From NCBI GenBank assembly GCA_003117195.1, contig BDSI01000061.1, positions 186,001-250,000 on the forward strand: a stretch of 64,000 bases of DNA. Direction: 5' to 3'. The notes under the pieces were generated by a model that saw nothing but the letters and a program-made list of their open reading frames with translations, had not been told where the DNA came from and did not search any database. Shown here piece after piece: positions 36,347 to 56,039 of the stretch (position 1 is the stretch's first letter; every line of letters starts with the position of its first letter). This stretch comes from Eudorina sp. 2006-703-Eu-15 (Eukaryota > Chlorophyta > Chlorophyceae > Chlamydomonadales > Volvocaceae). Both the position numbers and the translations under genes were made by a program.

Positions 36347-36351
36347 TGTAA
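36347..36351 (+). terminator. TGTAA poly(A) signal, TPR-methyltransferase gene
   Basis: TGTAA starts 31 nt after the stop codon. It lies inside a copy of the CCACCTTGTAACGGTTACAT repeat in reverse orientation (36343-36369). Confidence 0.5.
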
Positions 36352-36369
36352 CCGTTTCAAGGTGGAGTC

Positions 36370-39300
36370 TGGAGTGGTCGGTGGACCCCTAGTCCCTACC
36401 AGGGCGATCCAGCGGGCCCAGATCCCGACGGTTGCTGCTGACCCGGGGGGGCCGACGCAGCGCCAGGACAGCGCGGGCCGTGTAAGGCGGCAACCAACCA
36501 ACCAACCAACCAACCAACCACGTGGTTGGTCCGCTGCAACACGCATTCGACCATCCAATCCATTCATGCATCTCAAGGACGTGTGAGCGCGCGCGGGGGT
36601 AGAGGTCTCGGCAGCTCGCTCGATCTCTGTGGCTGGTGGACACTGGGCAGCCGTCAAGGGAGGGACGGAGGGGGGCTAATCCTGCAGGCGACGGTGTCAG
36701 CTTTGCAGGGGCGACAATCGCGGCATCGCCAGCGGCCCAACAGCTGCTCAAACAAACACCCGACGCAACCACCCGGCGCAACGACCTGGACCACGTCTCG
36801 TCGTAAGGGACGGTGATTGATCCGTCATTGCTTCCAAGTCCCGTGCCGGGTCACGGTCACGGTCAAGGTGGAACCCAAACCCACCTCACCCTTGCCGTCC
36901 GAAGATAAGGCCCCATAGCCATGCCCATGCCTGGCCCATGCCTCTGCTCGTCGACCAAACCCACCTTCATACATTTCCAGTGCAATGAGGAAACCTCCGC
37001 GACGACGCTCCCGAGAGACCCATATACAACTCTTGGGCGTCACGCCCACGCACGCCTGCCAAACGGCGGCGCCTGCAAACGCCTGCAGGCGTGCGATGCG
37101 AGTTCGGCCCAGCTAGCGAGCGGGCAACACTCAAACTACGTCCAAAGGTCCCTCGGTGGCTGGCTGGTGCGTCGTTGATTGCGCGCACGCTGACTCTTTG
37201 ATATGCCACTAGTGGCGTCCTCATGACGATGTAGGGCCTCTGCAACGCGTGGGTGCAGGCTGAATGGAAGGGCTGGCCCGTGGCGGAGGCTCTGCAGACA
37301 TGGTGTGGTTGGGGGCAAACCCGGACTTTAATGGGCCGCTGGGGCGCCCTGGGAGGGGTCCGTCCCTGTGGGCCCCGCAGTAGGTAGTACAGTACACCCC
37401 CGCACACCCCGTCCGTTGGTTGTGCCCGAGTTTGTTTCTTGGTTCGGTTCTAATCGTCTTGAATGACCCCGTCCATGAATGCGTGAACGACTGAATGTGT
37501 ACATGAGTGTGAACGCGCGGGGTATTGCAGCGGACCCCAAGTCCTTTCTCGCGGGGTCTTCTTCCATGGGGCGACCGCGCTCCTCGCGGCCCCCCATGAG
37601 GCCCAGCGGCGGCGCGACGGTGGCTCGCTTGATGGTTGGGGCCTCTGATGGTGCCCCTTGAGGGACTTGCGGGGCACCTGGGGGGGTGTGGTGCTGCAAA
37701 TACCAGCGACCACAGAGACAGTCGCGGGCAAAGCCGAGTCCGTGACCGAGACCCCGGGACCTGGGGGCTCGCGACAGGCTCCTCAGCTGTGCCAGTCTAG
37801 GCAGGGGTGGGGTTTGGATGCCCTGACGCGGGACCCCGGAAGGTCCCCGCAGCGGCCCCGCTGCTCGAGGGCAGCTGAACAAGCCTTGTGTTGCGGCTGC
37901 TGGAGCGTGGGATGGGGGGTCCGTCGGAAGGAGTCCCACGGCAGGGCCCCTGGGTGCAAGGCCGCAGGGTCCACGTCCACGCGCATTCACATGCACACAC
38001 ATAAAACATGAACTCTCACACCGCGCACGCGCACAGACCGCCCCGCCGCCGTGTTCCAAGGGGTCGGATGCTCGGATGGGGTCCCGGAAAGCCTGACACA
38101 GCTACCCAGATGTTGCAGACGTTTTTGCGCACATTGCAACACGCACACCCCCGGGCCACTTCACGAATGTTACAGCGGGATTCCATGATTTGATTATCGG
38201 GACAATCCATTAATGTAACCGTTGCAAGGTGGACCCGTATCCCGATCGGGTGTTCCAGATAGCTCGTAGGCGCCTCATCTCATCAACCCCTACCAAGGAC
38301 TGCGCGCACCCATCCTCCATCACCCCGGGGGGGGGGGGGTCATGCAGCCATACCGGCCAACACACCAGGTTACCAGCGCGCCAGGATTGCCTCTCCTGGA
38401 AACCGCGCCAGACCCGCCGAATCACATGGCGGGGAGGGAACAGGGATTCGAAACCGCGGGACAATCCATGTCGCCTCATTCATGATTCCAGGTTTATTCG
38501 ATGGCCGCCCTCGGCATCACGGACGTGGGGTACCGTGCGCGGTTCCGCGGCGTGTTGGCGTTTGAGTTCATTAGACTTCCCGTGCGTGTGGTGGTGCCCT
38601 GTGTTGCTGCCGAGGATGCGCTCGTGCAAATTCGGGTGCATGCAGGTATTGCAAACCCGGTCGGGACTCTCGGGGTATCCGTGCGCAGCCGACCCATCCG
38701 TTGAGGAAAGCCTGCCGATTCACCTGGGCAGCTGTCTGCTACTCAGTGCAACCTTGGGGCGGGGTGCATAGGACCCTATCGGGCGGGTGGGCTGGTCCCT
38801 GGGGGTTGGACCCAGTTGGCCGCCCTCATGTAAAGGGTATATCTGGGTGAATGGCATGAATCTCACGTCACATGCAAATACGAGGCCATCTTTTCAACCA
38901 ACTGGCCGCCTCTTAGCCTGCTATGGCGCTCATGGGCGCTCGCTGGGCGCGTGCCATATGGGCCGCGGCGCAAGGAAATGAATGCATGCCCTTGAATAAT
39001 TGATGCGAAATTTCCTACGACGCCTGTTCCGTCTGGACGTGCCGAGCGCAAAATTTGAAGCCAAGCCCTGGAAACCAGAGTGATGGCCGAGAACGGGAAC
39101 CAGAGCGACGGCTAGGGATAAAGTCAGAACTCCGAGTGCGCAAATTCATCTTAATGGTAGGTATAATAATGCATTGCCGCACGTAGCGCAACCTTGGCTG
39201 AAAAATGTGCAGTCCCTCCAGGAAACGACTCAAGCGAAAACAATTGTTGCAAATGCATGCATTATCATTCAATATGCAAAGCGTTAACAGAGTCCGATCG

Positions 39301-39664
39301 CGATGACAGCACCGCAACTTTGATGGCCTCTTGCAGCCGTGGATGTTGATTTGCACTTGTGCCCGGCGGCAGCATTCTGTTGCTACCCAACACAACTCTG
39401 CCACCCGTTGCAAGCATCGAATGAAACAAGCTCGTCCCGGATCCGTCGTGCGCGTCCGCAAACTCTTTTAAAAGTTATTTGTTTGAATAATTCGAAGGTA
39501 CTGCAAAATACGACGCCTGTGAAGCGCCAGTACTAAAGTTCAAGAGACACCCATGAAATTCATATCGCTGAGAAAAGGTATCACTCTACCTATCTTAACA
39601 TCATTAACCAAGACTCTCAGGGTCTTCGTCTACTCTTTCAGCTTTCCGCATCACCTTCGGCACC
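36370..39664. other. Intergenic region upstream of beta-tubulin, no gene recognised
   Basis: About 3.3 kb without supported genes. It holds an AACC tract (36490-36520), a second CCACCTTGTAACGG-type repeat (38209-38236) and a stop-free minus frame (37328-38059) of Pro/Arg/Ser-rich sequence with no recognisable motif. The last ~700 bases become AT-richer and include TTTTAAAAG at about 39467-39475, a possible TATA-like element of the tubulin promoter; no canonical tubulin-box repeat was confirmed. Confidence 0.45.
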
Positions 39665-41579
<1,915 letters not shown>

Positions 41580-42114
41580 TTGCTCTCGAGGAACAACTTG
41601 GGAGGGAAGTAGGGCTGATGTGATTGACTCGGGGTTGTGCGGTCGTGCGCTGACATTCAGTCAGATTCCCTGACAGTGTAGCCTTATGCAGCTTCGCAGT
41701 TTAGGTAGTTACTTGTGACCGTTGGCGATAATACGAGCGACTGTTATCTGTGGCGCATGTAGGAATGTTTGGCAGGAATTGTGCAGCTCTCCTAATGCCA
41801 CTGAGGCAACATTCCTCTAATCGCACTCGGATGACATTGTTTAGTGTTACACTGTGCAGTGACTTCACACCCTTTTGCATTCTTGACAAGTACCCTGTTG
41901 CGCTCGCCAGCCTGGTACTGTTTTTGCATTGATCAGGTAACAGGTAGCAATGACAATGATTGGTTGACTTCGGACATTCCGTGATCTCGTACATAAGCAA
42001 GGTGCTGATGTCAGTTATCTGGGTAGTATCGGCGGGTGTTTGTTGGCTGTAGTAACTTCGCATCAGGCGGCAGGGGTTTTCTCCTTCGGAAACCCTGAAC
42101 GTAAGTGTGCAGTG

Positions 42115-42119
42115 TGTAA
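42115..42119 (+). terminator. TGTAA poly(A) signal, beta-tubulin
   Basis: First TGTAA downstream of the beta-tubulin stop codon, 536 nt away. A second TGTAA follows at about 42178. Confidence 0.55.
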
Positions 42120-42855
42120 CAGTTGACGATGCGCTTGGCCTGTACTGTCAGAAAATTGACTGAGAGCGCTCATCATTGTAACGGAAATGCGATTCTATAA
42201 GGCCCTCGTACTGCACTCCACTAAATGCTTAGCTAAGGACATGGTCATGTCTTGGTTACGTCAACGCCAGCAAGCCCGGTACCCGTTGTTGGTATCTGGT
42301 AACTCTTTTGGTACGCGTATTTCATACCGGCCTACCTCCTCCGTCGCGAATCATTCTAGCTGATCAAGCAACATTCTGTACGCATTTGAACACACTGGAC
42401 CGTCCCCAATATCTCGTCAACAGTTGAGCAAGTTAACGACAATATCGAACGCGTTTTCACGAGCGGACTACAAAATTACCGAAAATAGGGGTAATAGACA
42501 CAACCCTAGAGATAAATCAGGAGGTTGCCGTGCATTTACAGCACAAATTGGAAATGCCGTACTGTTTCATTACGGATACTACAGCGGACCCTGCGGGTCA
42601 TAGGTGACAACCAAAACTGCATAAACGAAACTGCGCCGCCATTGCGACGTACTGCTGTAGGAGAACGTAGGGGCAGCGGGAACGCCGTTTTAGGTCAGGC
42701 TCTAAAACACTGGCCACTCAGCAGGCATCAATTCTTAACGCACTACACGCCAGCTACATGTCTATGGAATCCGTTCCGAGCCATCACCCTCTATTCAGCA
42801 TGAGTGCACGACACCCATGTCCGGCAACAGCTTATTCACCCCGCTGCAGCAACTG

Positions 42856-42860
42856 TTACA
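42856..42860 (-). terminator. TGTAA poly(A) signal, glycerate kinase
   Basis: Minus-strand TGTAA about 665 nt after the glycerate kinase stop; no closer copy was seen between 42861 and 43525. Confidence 0.4.
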
Positions 42861-43525
42861 GAATTCTTCAGCGCGCGACTTTGTAAGGAGGACCCCGCTT
42901 CGATGCTCCCCCCCTCTCTCTGATGAGTTTGTACGAATTGCCGATTGCCCCAACCCGCCGACCATATGTTCCATCGACATTCCCGTGCGGAGGCTGCGAA
43001 TCAGTGTTGGATTCTCAAGCAAAATGCTGGATGCCTGTGCGGCTCACTCCACTGCGCCCCACGGACCTACCCTAGTCTCCTACGGCGTACGCCCTGCATA
43101 CCCTTCATCCAGACCATGGACCTTGCGCAGGGGCCTTACCGCCGCAAAGCAGAGCAGAACACAGCGTAGAGTGTCTTTGCGGCGCCCAGCCCGTTCCCTC
43201 CCTTGGCCCTTACTCCATAAAACATTCCGAATGCATGATACCTGCCAGGCCTCATCAGTACTCACGTACTCAACCTCCACCGTTCCATCAGTGCTCACGT
43301 ACTCAACCTCCACCGTTTCACCACCGCCAACTTCGCCTTGCCTTCCACCGCCACATAGGCAATCGACGAGCCCTTACGACTGCGTTAAGACGACGCTGCT
43401 CCTTCCTCTGGCAGCCAGCACCGTCCATATCGTCCACCCATTTCATCCCGTTTACCCGGGTTCTACTTTTATCGTCTTTTCGTCTACCCGTGTCCTGGAT
43501 TCCCAGCCAACCCCTCTTATCATTT

Positions 43526-46500
43526 TCACACCACAGGCGCGGGCTGCTGTGGCACGGGCGAGCGGTTCTGATCCACCTCGATGATGAGCGTGTGGCCCTT
43601 CCGAGCGGTCGTGGGGCCCGCCCGGTACAGCCCCGGCAGGTAGGCCGAGTAGGCGGGCATGAAGCGCGACACGAAGTCCGCGATCTGCTCCGCGTTCATG
43701 CCTGCCTTGCCGCCCGCCTTCATGCGCTCCTCCGCCTGCAGCCGCCACTTGTACACCCACTGCGGGCGGCAATGCACGGGGCAGGCAGGCACAAACCGAT
43801 ATTAGTGCACCTATCTATCGAAGGTTGCGGGCGGGGGGGGGGGTGTACAGATGATTGGTGGGCACATCGAAGCTTGAGCCAGGGTTGGGGCCAGGGCCGC
43901 GGGACAGGGTGGAGGGGGGTGACCGGGTTCCGGCCGGTGGAGACGGAGACGAAATTGTGGACAGAGTGAAGCCACCTTTCAAGCCTTGAACATAAACTGA
44001 GGTTCATCTGAGGCGAGGGTGACTGCCCGAGTGACGGTCAGTCACTGAGCGGGGATCCTCGGGGCGGACCAGGGGGACGCAAGGCGGAAGGCGCACGCTG
44101 TGATCCGCTACCTGCGGAGACGTGAAGCCGCTACATGCGGAGACGCGAAGGAGGGAAGGACGGACGGGGAGAGAGCGAGAGAAAGGCCTAAGCGCAGCGC
44201 CAGGCGCCGCACACCGCGCCGCGCCCCGCACCGCGCCCCGCACCGCACACCGCGGGCGGCCGCCCGACCGGGCATGTCATCCGGCCCCGCTGTGGCACTT
44301 GTCGCCGGGCCAATTGCTTTGTTCACCACATCAACCCGCTGAGGCCTTCAAGTTTGTGCATCTCTTGAAGGGCAACAGCGCCCGCAAGGACCGCATCGTA
44401 GCCCTCCCCAACTCCCAGCCTCCTCTCCCCCACACCTTACGGGCCCGAGCCGCTAACCACGTCTCGATCCTCGCCCCCGGGCCCCCCGCCCACAGCACTC
44501 CACCTCAGGCCGACCAGCTCACAACCAACAACCAACATTTCAACCAACCCACTCCCACCTGCGGATCCCCGATCCGGATGACCAGCCAGCTGTCCACGAG
44601 CTCGTCCCACGCGGCCCTGTACGACTTGAGGTGCTCGTTGACCGCCACCAGCGCCGGTTCCACAGCCTCTGCCGCCGCGGGCTCCACCGGCGTGAAGCCA
44701 CTCATCCAGCCCTCGAAGAAAACCACGTCCAGCGGCCCCGAAACCACAGGCCACGTGGCCGGATCCGCCCGGTCGCCGCGGCCGCCGTACGCCGACTTGT
44801 CGTACCTGTGCGGGTTCGGGCGGGTTCCGAGACGAGGCGTAAGCGCAAGGGCACGTGGGAGAAGCTGCGGGCGGCGGCTGCAGCCCCCAGTCAGTCCCCA
44901 TCTAAAAGGCCAGTCGAAGCCCAGGTTTGTGGGAGCAACGGTTGGTGTACCGTACATGGGTTCTTGGCTTTGGGTTGGGCTCCGAGACTGGTGGACTAGG
45001 CACCTGAGTGGTATATTGATGCCGCCCTTCATGGCCCGGACCGGCACCCGAGATGTGGGGAGGTGCGTACCTTCTAGAGGCATGGCCGCCTTCCCCTTGT
45101 CTCTCCCCAGTCCTCAAATGTTAATGGGTCTCTGCAGCCTGGCTGTTTCTTCCAGTTGGATCCCTCCTCACCATCATCGCCATTACCACGCCGGGCCCCT
45201 CCGCCCTGAACCTTCTCCCTCTCTCGCTTTCCCCCTCCCCCCCGTCCTCTCTCGCTCACGCCCGCGCGCCCTCCACCCCCGTCTCCCAACCCCGCCACGG
45301 CCCCCCTTCTATCCCGCCTCGAATCCCCCGTCCCACACAGCATCCCGCCTCCGATCCCCCGTCCCACGCACCTAGGCACAGCCGCGGTGGAGCCGCTCTC
45401 CCTCAGCGCCCGCAGGTGCCTCAGGCTCTCCGTGCCCAGCGCCAAGTCGTGGGTGCCGGCGTTGCCCCGCAGCTGCAGCAGCCGGTTGCCCGGGTTGGCG
45501 GCCGCCAGCGCGTTCTGGTCCGCGTAGGTCAGGTAGAAATCGTCGATGGAGACGGAGGCGGCCGGGCGGCCCAGCCAGTTGAAGAGGCGCTCCAGCTGCT
45601 CCACGAGGGTGGTCTTGCCGCAGCCCTGGGGCGCGGAGATGCCGAGCTGCAGACCCATGGGTCATCGTGGCGTGAGGGAGGGAGGCGGGAAGGGGGGAGG
45701 GAGGAGGCGGAGTGGGATCGGGGACGATCCGGGCGGAGCAGCAAAAGGGGGTGAGGGGAAGGTTGTGGTGATAACCGGTGTGTAATTTCGAAATTGTTGG
45801 GGGTCACGCTGTGAACACAGTCGCTGTGAACCCTAAAAACCCATTCGCCTGGAGGGCAGGAGGCCGGGGGACAGGAGGGGAAGGGAGAGGTGCAGGGAGG
45901 GGATGGCGCATTGGTGGGCGACGATGTGCTGCACGGACAGGGAGGCTGAATCCGGGGAGGGCCCGACCCGTGCCCCGACCCCGCCGTCCCCCGACCCACC
46001 CATCCCCCGGCCCAGCCGTCCCCCGGCCCAGCCGTTCCCCGGCCCAGCCGTCCCCCGACCCAGCCGTCCCCCGACCCAGCCGCCAGGCCCCCTAGAAATC
46101 TCCTCACCACGAGGGTCGTTTGCTGGCCTGCCTGGCGGTGCTGCTCCAGTTGCTCCGAAACCCACCAGTACACGGGCAGGTAGTAGTGGTAGATGCGCAG
46201 CCTGGGGCGAGGCCCCGGGGCGGAAGGATGGAGCCGGGTGGCACACTTCAATCACGGAAGATGATAGGCATGAAGGGTTATCGATCCGGATGTCCATCGC
46301 TATGAATGTGCGGATCGGGTCTGTGGGGATGCCATTGCGAAAATGGCACCTGGGGTTCTGGGGTTCACCTGGGGTTCACCCCACACCACCTGTGGCCCGG
46401 TCTTGAAGGCTACCGTGACGCGCGATGATTTATGTTACTGGAGGGGAATGACTCACTTCTGGATAGGGTCCATGTTATCATGGTCGAATTCTAACTGCAC

Positions 46501-46743
46501 AGCGAGCTGTCGACCAAGGCGCTCCCATTCCGCAGCTTTGGCGTGCACGGCATCAGCGCTAATGCCGCACGATCCTAAGAGTGGCCCGGACGAGATGTAC
46601 TCGACGAGCCCTAACGACGACGGCCCCGCCTGGCGCACTGACGCGGACGTTGTAGGACTTGCCATTGGTACAAGTCGGGCAGGTTGCCGTGGAGCTCGTC
46701 GTGCGTGGCATGATAAACATCTTGTTTTCGTAGCAAGATTCAT
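43526..46743 (-). CDS. GLYK: D-glycerate 3-kinase (photorespiration)
   Basis: Phosphorylates D-glycerate to 3-phosphoglycerate, the last step of the photorespiratory C2 cycle, in the chloroplast. Five in-phase exons: 46457-46743, 46108-46201, 45372-45646, 44559-44805 and 43526-43759; 1137 nt, 378 aa. The N-terminus, MNLATKTRCLSCHARRAPRQ, is Arg/Ser-rich with no acidic residue, as expected of a transit peptide. Family landmarks in order: DPIQKLRIYHYYLPVYWW; the P-loop GISAPQGCGKTT (Lys138); SIDDFYLTY; NAGTHDLALG; RYDKSAYGGRGDR; VVFFEGWMSGF; and DFVSRFMPAYSAYLPGLY near the end. Length fits plant GLYK without extra domains. Intron 1 of the reading order (46202-46456) and the GC-rich tandem-repeat intron at 45647-46107 split the N-terminal half. 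Confidence 0.96.
45965..46084. repeat. CCGTCCCCCGACCCAG tandem array
   Basis: Imperfect ~15-20-base units in glycerate kinase intron 2, repeating CCCAGCCGTCCCCCG/GGCC. Confidence 0.75.
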
Positions 46744-47089
46744 TATAATCCGAGGTCCAACGTTTCTTGGCCCTAAGCACGAACGTCACACTACAGCCGT
46801 TCCCAACCTAACAGTCCCTGCAAAGCACCAGCGACAGCCAATCCGGGAAACGATCAGGACAAAAGAACGCTCACTGTAAACCGGACAACGAATTCGGTAC
46901 GGTGTACGGTCACGATATTGTGTCGGTGTCGTTGGAAACGACATAAATTGGAAGTGGCAGACCTTGTTCTTGTGCAAAGCTCGAGATATGTTGTGTGTTG
47001 AAGATTAATTGTCGTAATTCATATTTCGGCAAGCACTCCGGAATAATCCGACACCAAATAACCGCAGCGCTGCTGTTGCCATCGGTGCG
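46744..47089. promoter_or_regulatory. Divergent spacer between glycerate kinase and universal stress protein
   Basis: These 346 bases separate two divergent ATGs and must contain both promoters and 5' UTRs. The segment is about 46% GC, distinctly lower than the flanking genes. No defined motif recognised. Confidence 0.45.
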
Positions 47090-49543
47090 ATGGAGGGCTT
47101 CCCTAAGCGCCACATCCTTGTAGCGGTCGACGACTCTCAGGTTCGTTTTCCAACTGACGGTGTCCTAGCTGGGCAGCGAGTCGTCAAAATCACGCTTGGA
47201 GATTCATGCTTACTTGTCGAAGATCCGGATGTCGCAGTATGTTGCAAGACCACTACGTTGGTTCTTGCCGAACACTATCCGGAGTGTCGGTGACGACATT
47301 GGCGATGGTTGGGTGTTGTCTGCAGGCCAGCGAGAAGGCACTGGACTGGGCTCTCGAGAATATTCATCGCCCGGGCGATGAGTTCCACCTGTTTCACGTC
47401 ATTCCCCCCGGCCAGTACGTTGTGTTATCGACCGATCTGGGCATGGAGGAGGTCATTGAGGACGACGAGGTGCGTCGCCGAAGGGACAAGAGCGACGCAT
47501 TCGCTTTCAAGCTGTCAATTTATAATGAATCTTAAGTGCGCGGGACGATTGCCATGCTATCTCTTTGTTGTGAGACATGTCGCTCCGCAACGGGCATGGC
47601 TGGGCCGCAAGCAACAAGCCCGATGACTGAAACACACCTGGTTAATTCTTGCGTCGGATCTTGCCTTCGTGTTCCCGCCTCATCTCGGCTTCTCTTCTGA
47701 GTCCGTCTGCTTACCTTCCGAGTCCGTCCGCCCCCGCAGTACCCCACATTACCGATCGATGGCCCTGAACGTCGTTCCCTTCGCGTGCGTGTCCTGGCCC
47801 CGTACTGCCCTGGACTCCTTCGGCTGTGCCCCGCATGCACAGGCCACCAAGAAGCGTGTGGAGGACAACGCCCGCAAGAATCTGACGGAGAAGTTCGTAC
47901 CCAAGCTGGCCGCGAAGGAGGTGAGTGCTACACAACGCATCTTCAGTCCCCCCTCTGCTTTGAGATTCGGCCAGGACGTATGGATGCACGTTTTCGGAAC
48001 GCTGCATCTGCTCTTCGACGAAAGAAGACAATTGCCGAGGGGGTGTAGCCGCTCGACTTGCGCCGACCGCTCTCGGAACCTGGGTTCCGCAGCACACTAC
48101 CGTTGGGTCACTACCATGCAATCTGGTATATTAAAAACCTGATGACACGCGGTCAGTGCCTCTAGATGACTTGACGTATCATAGATACCGGCAACGGAAA
48201 GCCATCGTCGGCGTGCCAAGTCCAACGTGAAGTTTCTGGCGCCGCTGTATCACAGCGCATCTTGCGCCCCAGCGGCGGCCCCTACCTCCCGTCTGCGCAG
48301 CACCTTGCCTGCAACCCGCCGTCCCACAGACGCCACTCACGTGGCTTCCCGTATCCCGCTGTGCTGCGTAGGTGCCGTACCAGCTGGAGCTCGTCCGCTT
48401 CGCGACCGACAACGAATCGATCGGTGCGGTCGTGTGCCGCCGGGCCGAGCAGCTGCAGGCCTCCTGCGTCGTCATGGCGAAGCACAACCGCGGCGCCATC
48501 AAGGTGCGACCCCTTCACTTGGTTAGGAAGAGGTGGAGGACGAGGAGGAGGAGGAGGAGGCTGAGGCTCATTAGGAAGAGGCAGATGAAGTTTAAGAGCA
48601 AGACGAAAGGGAAATTGTGTGGCACCACCAGATATGACACCACCACTGGCATCACCGGGGCGAGGATTGGAAACATCATGTCCCTAAACTGCGCGGATGT
48701 GGGTTACGGACGCCGCTTCACGGATTCGGGACTTTGAACGATCCGCCAGCCGGTCTGATTCACCCCCAGGGCCGGGGACGCGGCCGGGCCGCTCAGGCGC
48801 CCGAGGGCGCGGGCGGGGTAGGTGCGGAGGATCAGGGCTCGGCCCAGGCTTGGCGGGGTCTGAATTTGATTCTTGGATGCGAGGTCGGCTCCCTCGGGGA
48901 GGTCGCACTGGGTTGACTGGGTTGGCACGGGCAGGCCCCGTCCCCGCCTGGTGCGTACGAATTCTCCTGAGCGGAGCCCTGCTCTGGTCGCGACCGGGGC
49001 CATTGTGGTTGCGTCCCGAGTCGTGACTGCGACCCAACCCACCCATCCACCCACCCACGGTAGCTGCGCCCTCGACACGCGGAAGTCATCCTTCACCTGG
49101 GGTGTACGAAAGCTGTAGCAGTGCGTGGATGCACGCCTGATACCCCGGGGAGGTCGTACACGCCCCAAATCTCGGGAGGCCATGCTGGTGCGCTAGCGAA
49201 ACTTCGGCAATTGGGTTGTAGCCCGGCGCTGTTTTGCGGTCGTGAACTCGAAAGAGCGGGTTGGGCGGGTGGGCGGATGGCCGCCCCACCGCCACACCAA
49301 AGGCCAGGCCGCTTGGAGGGCCCCGGGGTGGGGTTGCGATGTCGTTTTTCCCAAAGAATCAAGCATGGGGTTGGCGGTGGAGCACCTCCGCCCTCACGCC
49401 CTGCGCCCCGCATGGACCTGGCCCCCCGCCTTTACTCTCTGCGCCCCACCCGCGTCGACCTGCAGGAGTTCTTCGTCGGCAGCGTCTGCAGCTACTGCAC
49501 CCACCACTGCAAGTCCCCGGTGCTCGTGATGCACTGCGACTAA
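47090..49543 (+). CDS. Universal stress protein (UspA domain)
   Basis: Small single-domain UspA-fold protein. Five exons, each ending in phase 0: 47090-47140, 47326-47469, 47843-47920, 48372-48503 and 49466-49543; 483 nt, 160 aa. The first strand HILVAVDDSQ and ASEKALDWALENI match the family N-terminus. VIPPGQYV follows, then a helix rich in Lys/Glu. The C-terminal half gives CVVMAKHNRGAIKEFF, then VGSVCSYCTHHCKSPVLVM, which corresponds to the ATP-binding G-2X-G-9X-G(S/T) region, although the first glycines are replaced by KHNRG. Nucleotide binding is therefore uncertain. The C-terminal 26 residues hold four cysteines, more than usual. The last intron (48504-49465) is the longest. Role in stress is inferred from family only. 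Confidence 0.93.
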
Positions 49544-50514
49544 GCGGCGGGACGGGAGCGCTCCCCGCGCTGCGGTTTGGGCCCGGCCCCGCCCCAACCC
49601 GCCCCGCCGCGGCCGCGGCTAGGGCTGTCGGGCAGCGCTGAGCGCTGGCCGCGGCTGTGCCGCGTGAGTTGGGATGATGAGACTACACGACAGAGCAGTT
49701 GAGGGTTGCTCGGGGGCTGTTGCGAGGCGGGTGCGCAGCCTGTGGGTTCGCAGCCTGCATGCTCCGCCGGTTGGGTGTTGTTGTGAGGTTGCTGCTTCGA
49801 GGCCGTGAGGTCACTGGGCGAAGGTTGGATGGCGGGGGCTTGGAGGATGTGTGGGGAGCATTGCAACAACACCGCGGCCAAGCATCATTTTTTGGCATTC
49901 ATGGATGGCATGTGCTTGCGTTGGTGACCTCGAAGGGCGCGTGAGCAAACCCGGTCATCTGCTACTACGTAGGTAGTCGGGCATGGGCATTTGAAACGAT
50001 TCCAGAGCATTTTGTCAAGGGGTCGCGAACGCCTCGAGTGTGAGTCAGGTCTTGACGTACACACGGGATCCTTCGAACGCCCCTCCAACCATTTTTGCAT
50101 TCAATTGAGCGATTTGGTTGGCCGTTGAGGTCGTCTGCCAAGTCCTGGTTGTGCCGGATGATGAGGGTTTTGAGCACGCAGTTGATCAATACAAACACCG
50201 TCTTTGATCGCTGCACGGCCGTCGGCCTGCGCAATAAGTGACAGGGCTGACAAAGGATGGCTAGGGCGTCAATCTTTGGCGCCTTGAAAACTATTATACG
50301 CATCGCTATCCTCTAGAAGCCTGCGGAAAAGCCCAATTGCTCTTTGTAACCGACAACTGCAAACCGACCCGCGCAAGGATTATCATAATTGTTGCAGCCT
50401 CACAGCAGAATACCATGGAACACCGCGTATCCTGCAGCTGAAATTTGAAGATTCTGTTATCCGCAATTGATATTCCGAGTACTGACCGTAAGGCTAACGT
50501 TTTCTTTGCGCAAC
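49544..50514. other. Spacer between USP and Eco1-like gene
   Basis: About 970 bases without a coding signal. TGTAA at 50345-50349 is the first candidate poly(A) signal for the upstream gene. The last ~170 bases are less GC-rich and probably hold the promoter of the cohesin acetyltransferase gene. Confidence 0.45.
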
Positions 50515-54981
<4,467 letters not shown>

Positions 54982-56039
54982 ACGGTTGACACAGCGGGCC
55001 CAACAGAATAATATTTCAACAGATCATCGAGGCGCCGCAATGCGTCCGGCAAAGCTGGCCGGGGACGAGGATCTGCAGTGCGTGATCGCTGATTCGTCGC
55101 TGTATGGGCGGTGTGGGATTGCTGCATGCGTGTGTCCGGAAGCTGTCTGGTGCGCCGTTCATTCCTTCAACAATACGTTGTGTGTGGGCCCGTTGCAACG
55201 CCCGGTCGGGACTACGGGTCGGGTCACCTTGTAACGGCTGCAAATAAATTGTATGCCTTGAAGGCGGGGATGGTAGTACGGTAGTACGGCTGTACTTCTT
55301 CAGCACGTACGGGCGGATTTTCGCACAGCCTGGCAGCCTGGCCTTATTCATGATGTCACAATGGACCCCGCGGGTCATGGGTGGCAGCCAAAGCTGTGGC
55401 ATGCAGGACCTACCAGGGCAAGCCCCAGCAGGCCCCAGGCTCTGCGCAGCAGGGCTTCCAAGGCCACCGACCTGCGCTCCCCTTGCAGCTATACCGTATG
55501 CCAGGCTGTGCACACGACCCGCGGGAGCTTCGTCCTCTGATGCACACCCGGAGTGGTTCCGGTCAGATCCGGTCTGCAATGAAACCCAAGAACCTTGAGC
55601 AGAACCCTAGACAGAACCCTAGACAGAACCCTAGACAGACGCCCTCTCGCGCGCCAGGAAGCAACGCAGCCGCAGCTGCGCTCGACTCGCGTACGGCACC
55701 TGCGGGCAGCCGCCGACACGGAGGTGGGCGGTGGTGGGCTGTACGGCTGTTGGTTGGAAAAAAAGAGGGCACACAGGTGCGCGGTCTGTGGAGTTCTCCG
55801 TACGGCAGGCTTCCGATGCAGGCGGTGGTCACCCGGAGGGAGGTTGGCGGGGTGGAGTGGGATGGGCGGGGCCAGGGCTGACGTCAGGTGCGGCGCGCCG
55901 CGACGGGCCGCCGGTGGCGGACGGGTTGTGGGACCCAGACGCCCGGGCGCGGCGCCCCCGGTCGAATCTGAGGGGAGGGGGATGGAGGAGGGCTCTCCGC
56001 CTCTATTGTACGGCCGCGGTTCCCAGGGGAGGCAATCCT
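54982..56039. other. Spacer downstream of Eco1-like gene with repeats
   Basis: Contains the TGTAA-bearing repeat at 55217-55240, GTACGG repeats at 55274-55300, and a 12-bp tandem repeat (AGAACCCTAGAC, about 55602-55638). Open frames here are low complexity and show no family motif. Confidence 0.45.
55230..55234 (+). terminator. TGTAA poly(A) signal, Eco1-like gene
   Basis: TGTAA 249 nt past the stop, within another copy of the CACCTTGTAACGG repeat. Confidence 0.45.

Larger units (their letters stand above)
41580..43525. other. Convergent spacer between beta-tubulin and glycerate kinase
   Basis: About 1.9 kb shared 3' flank of two convergent genes. It is relatively AT-rich near tubulin, with no coding signal. 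TGTAA occurs on the plus strand at 42115-42119, and TTACA (minus-strand TGTAA) at 42856-42860, so the two 3' UTRs need not overlap. A 33-bp direct repeat with unit ACGTACTCAACCTCCACCGT occurs near 43262-43318. Confidence 0.5.

Noticed and set aside
37328..38059. 243-codon minus-strand frame
   Set aside because: Repetitive Pro/Arg-rich composition without any family signature; no splice-compatible partner exons found.
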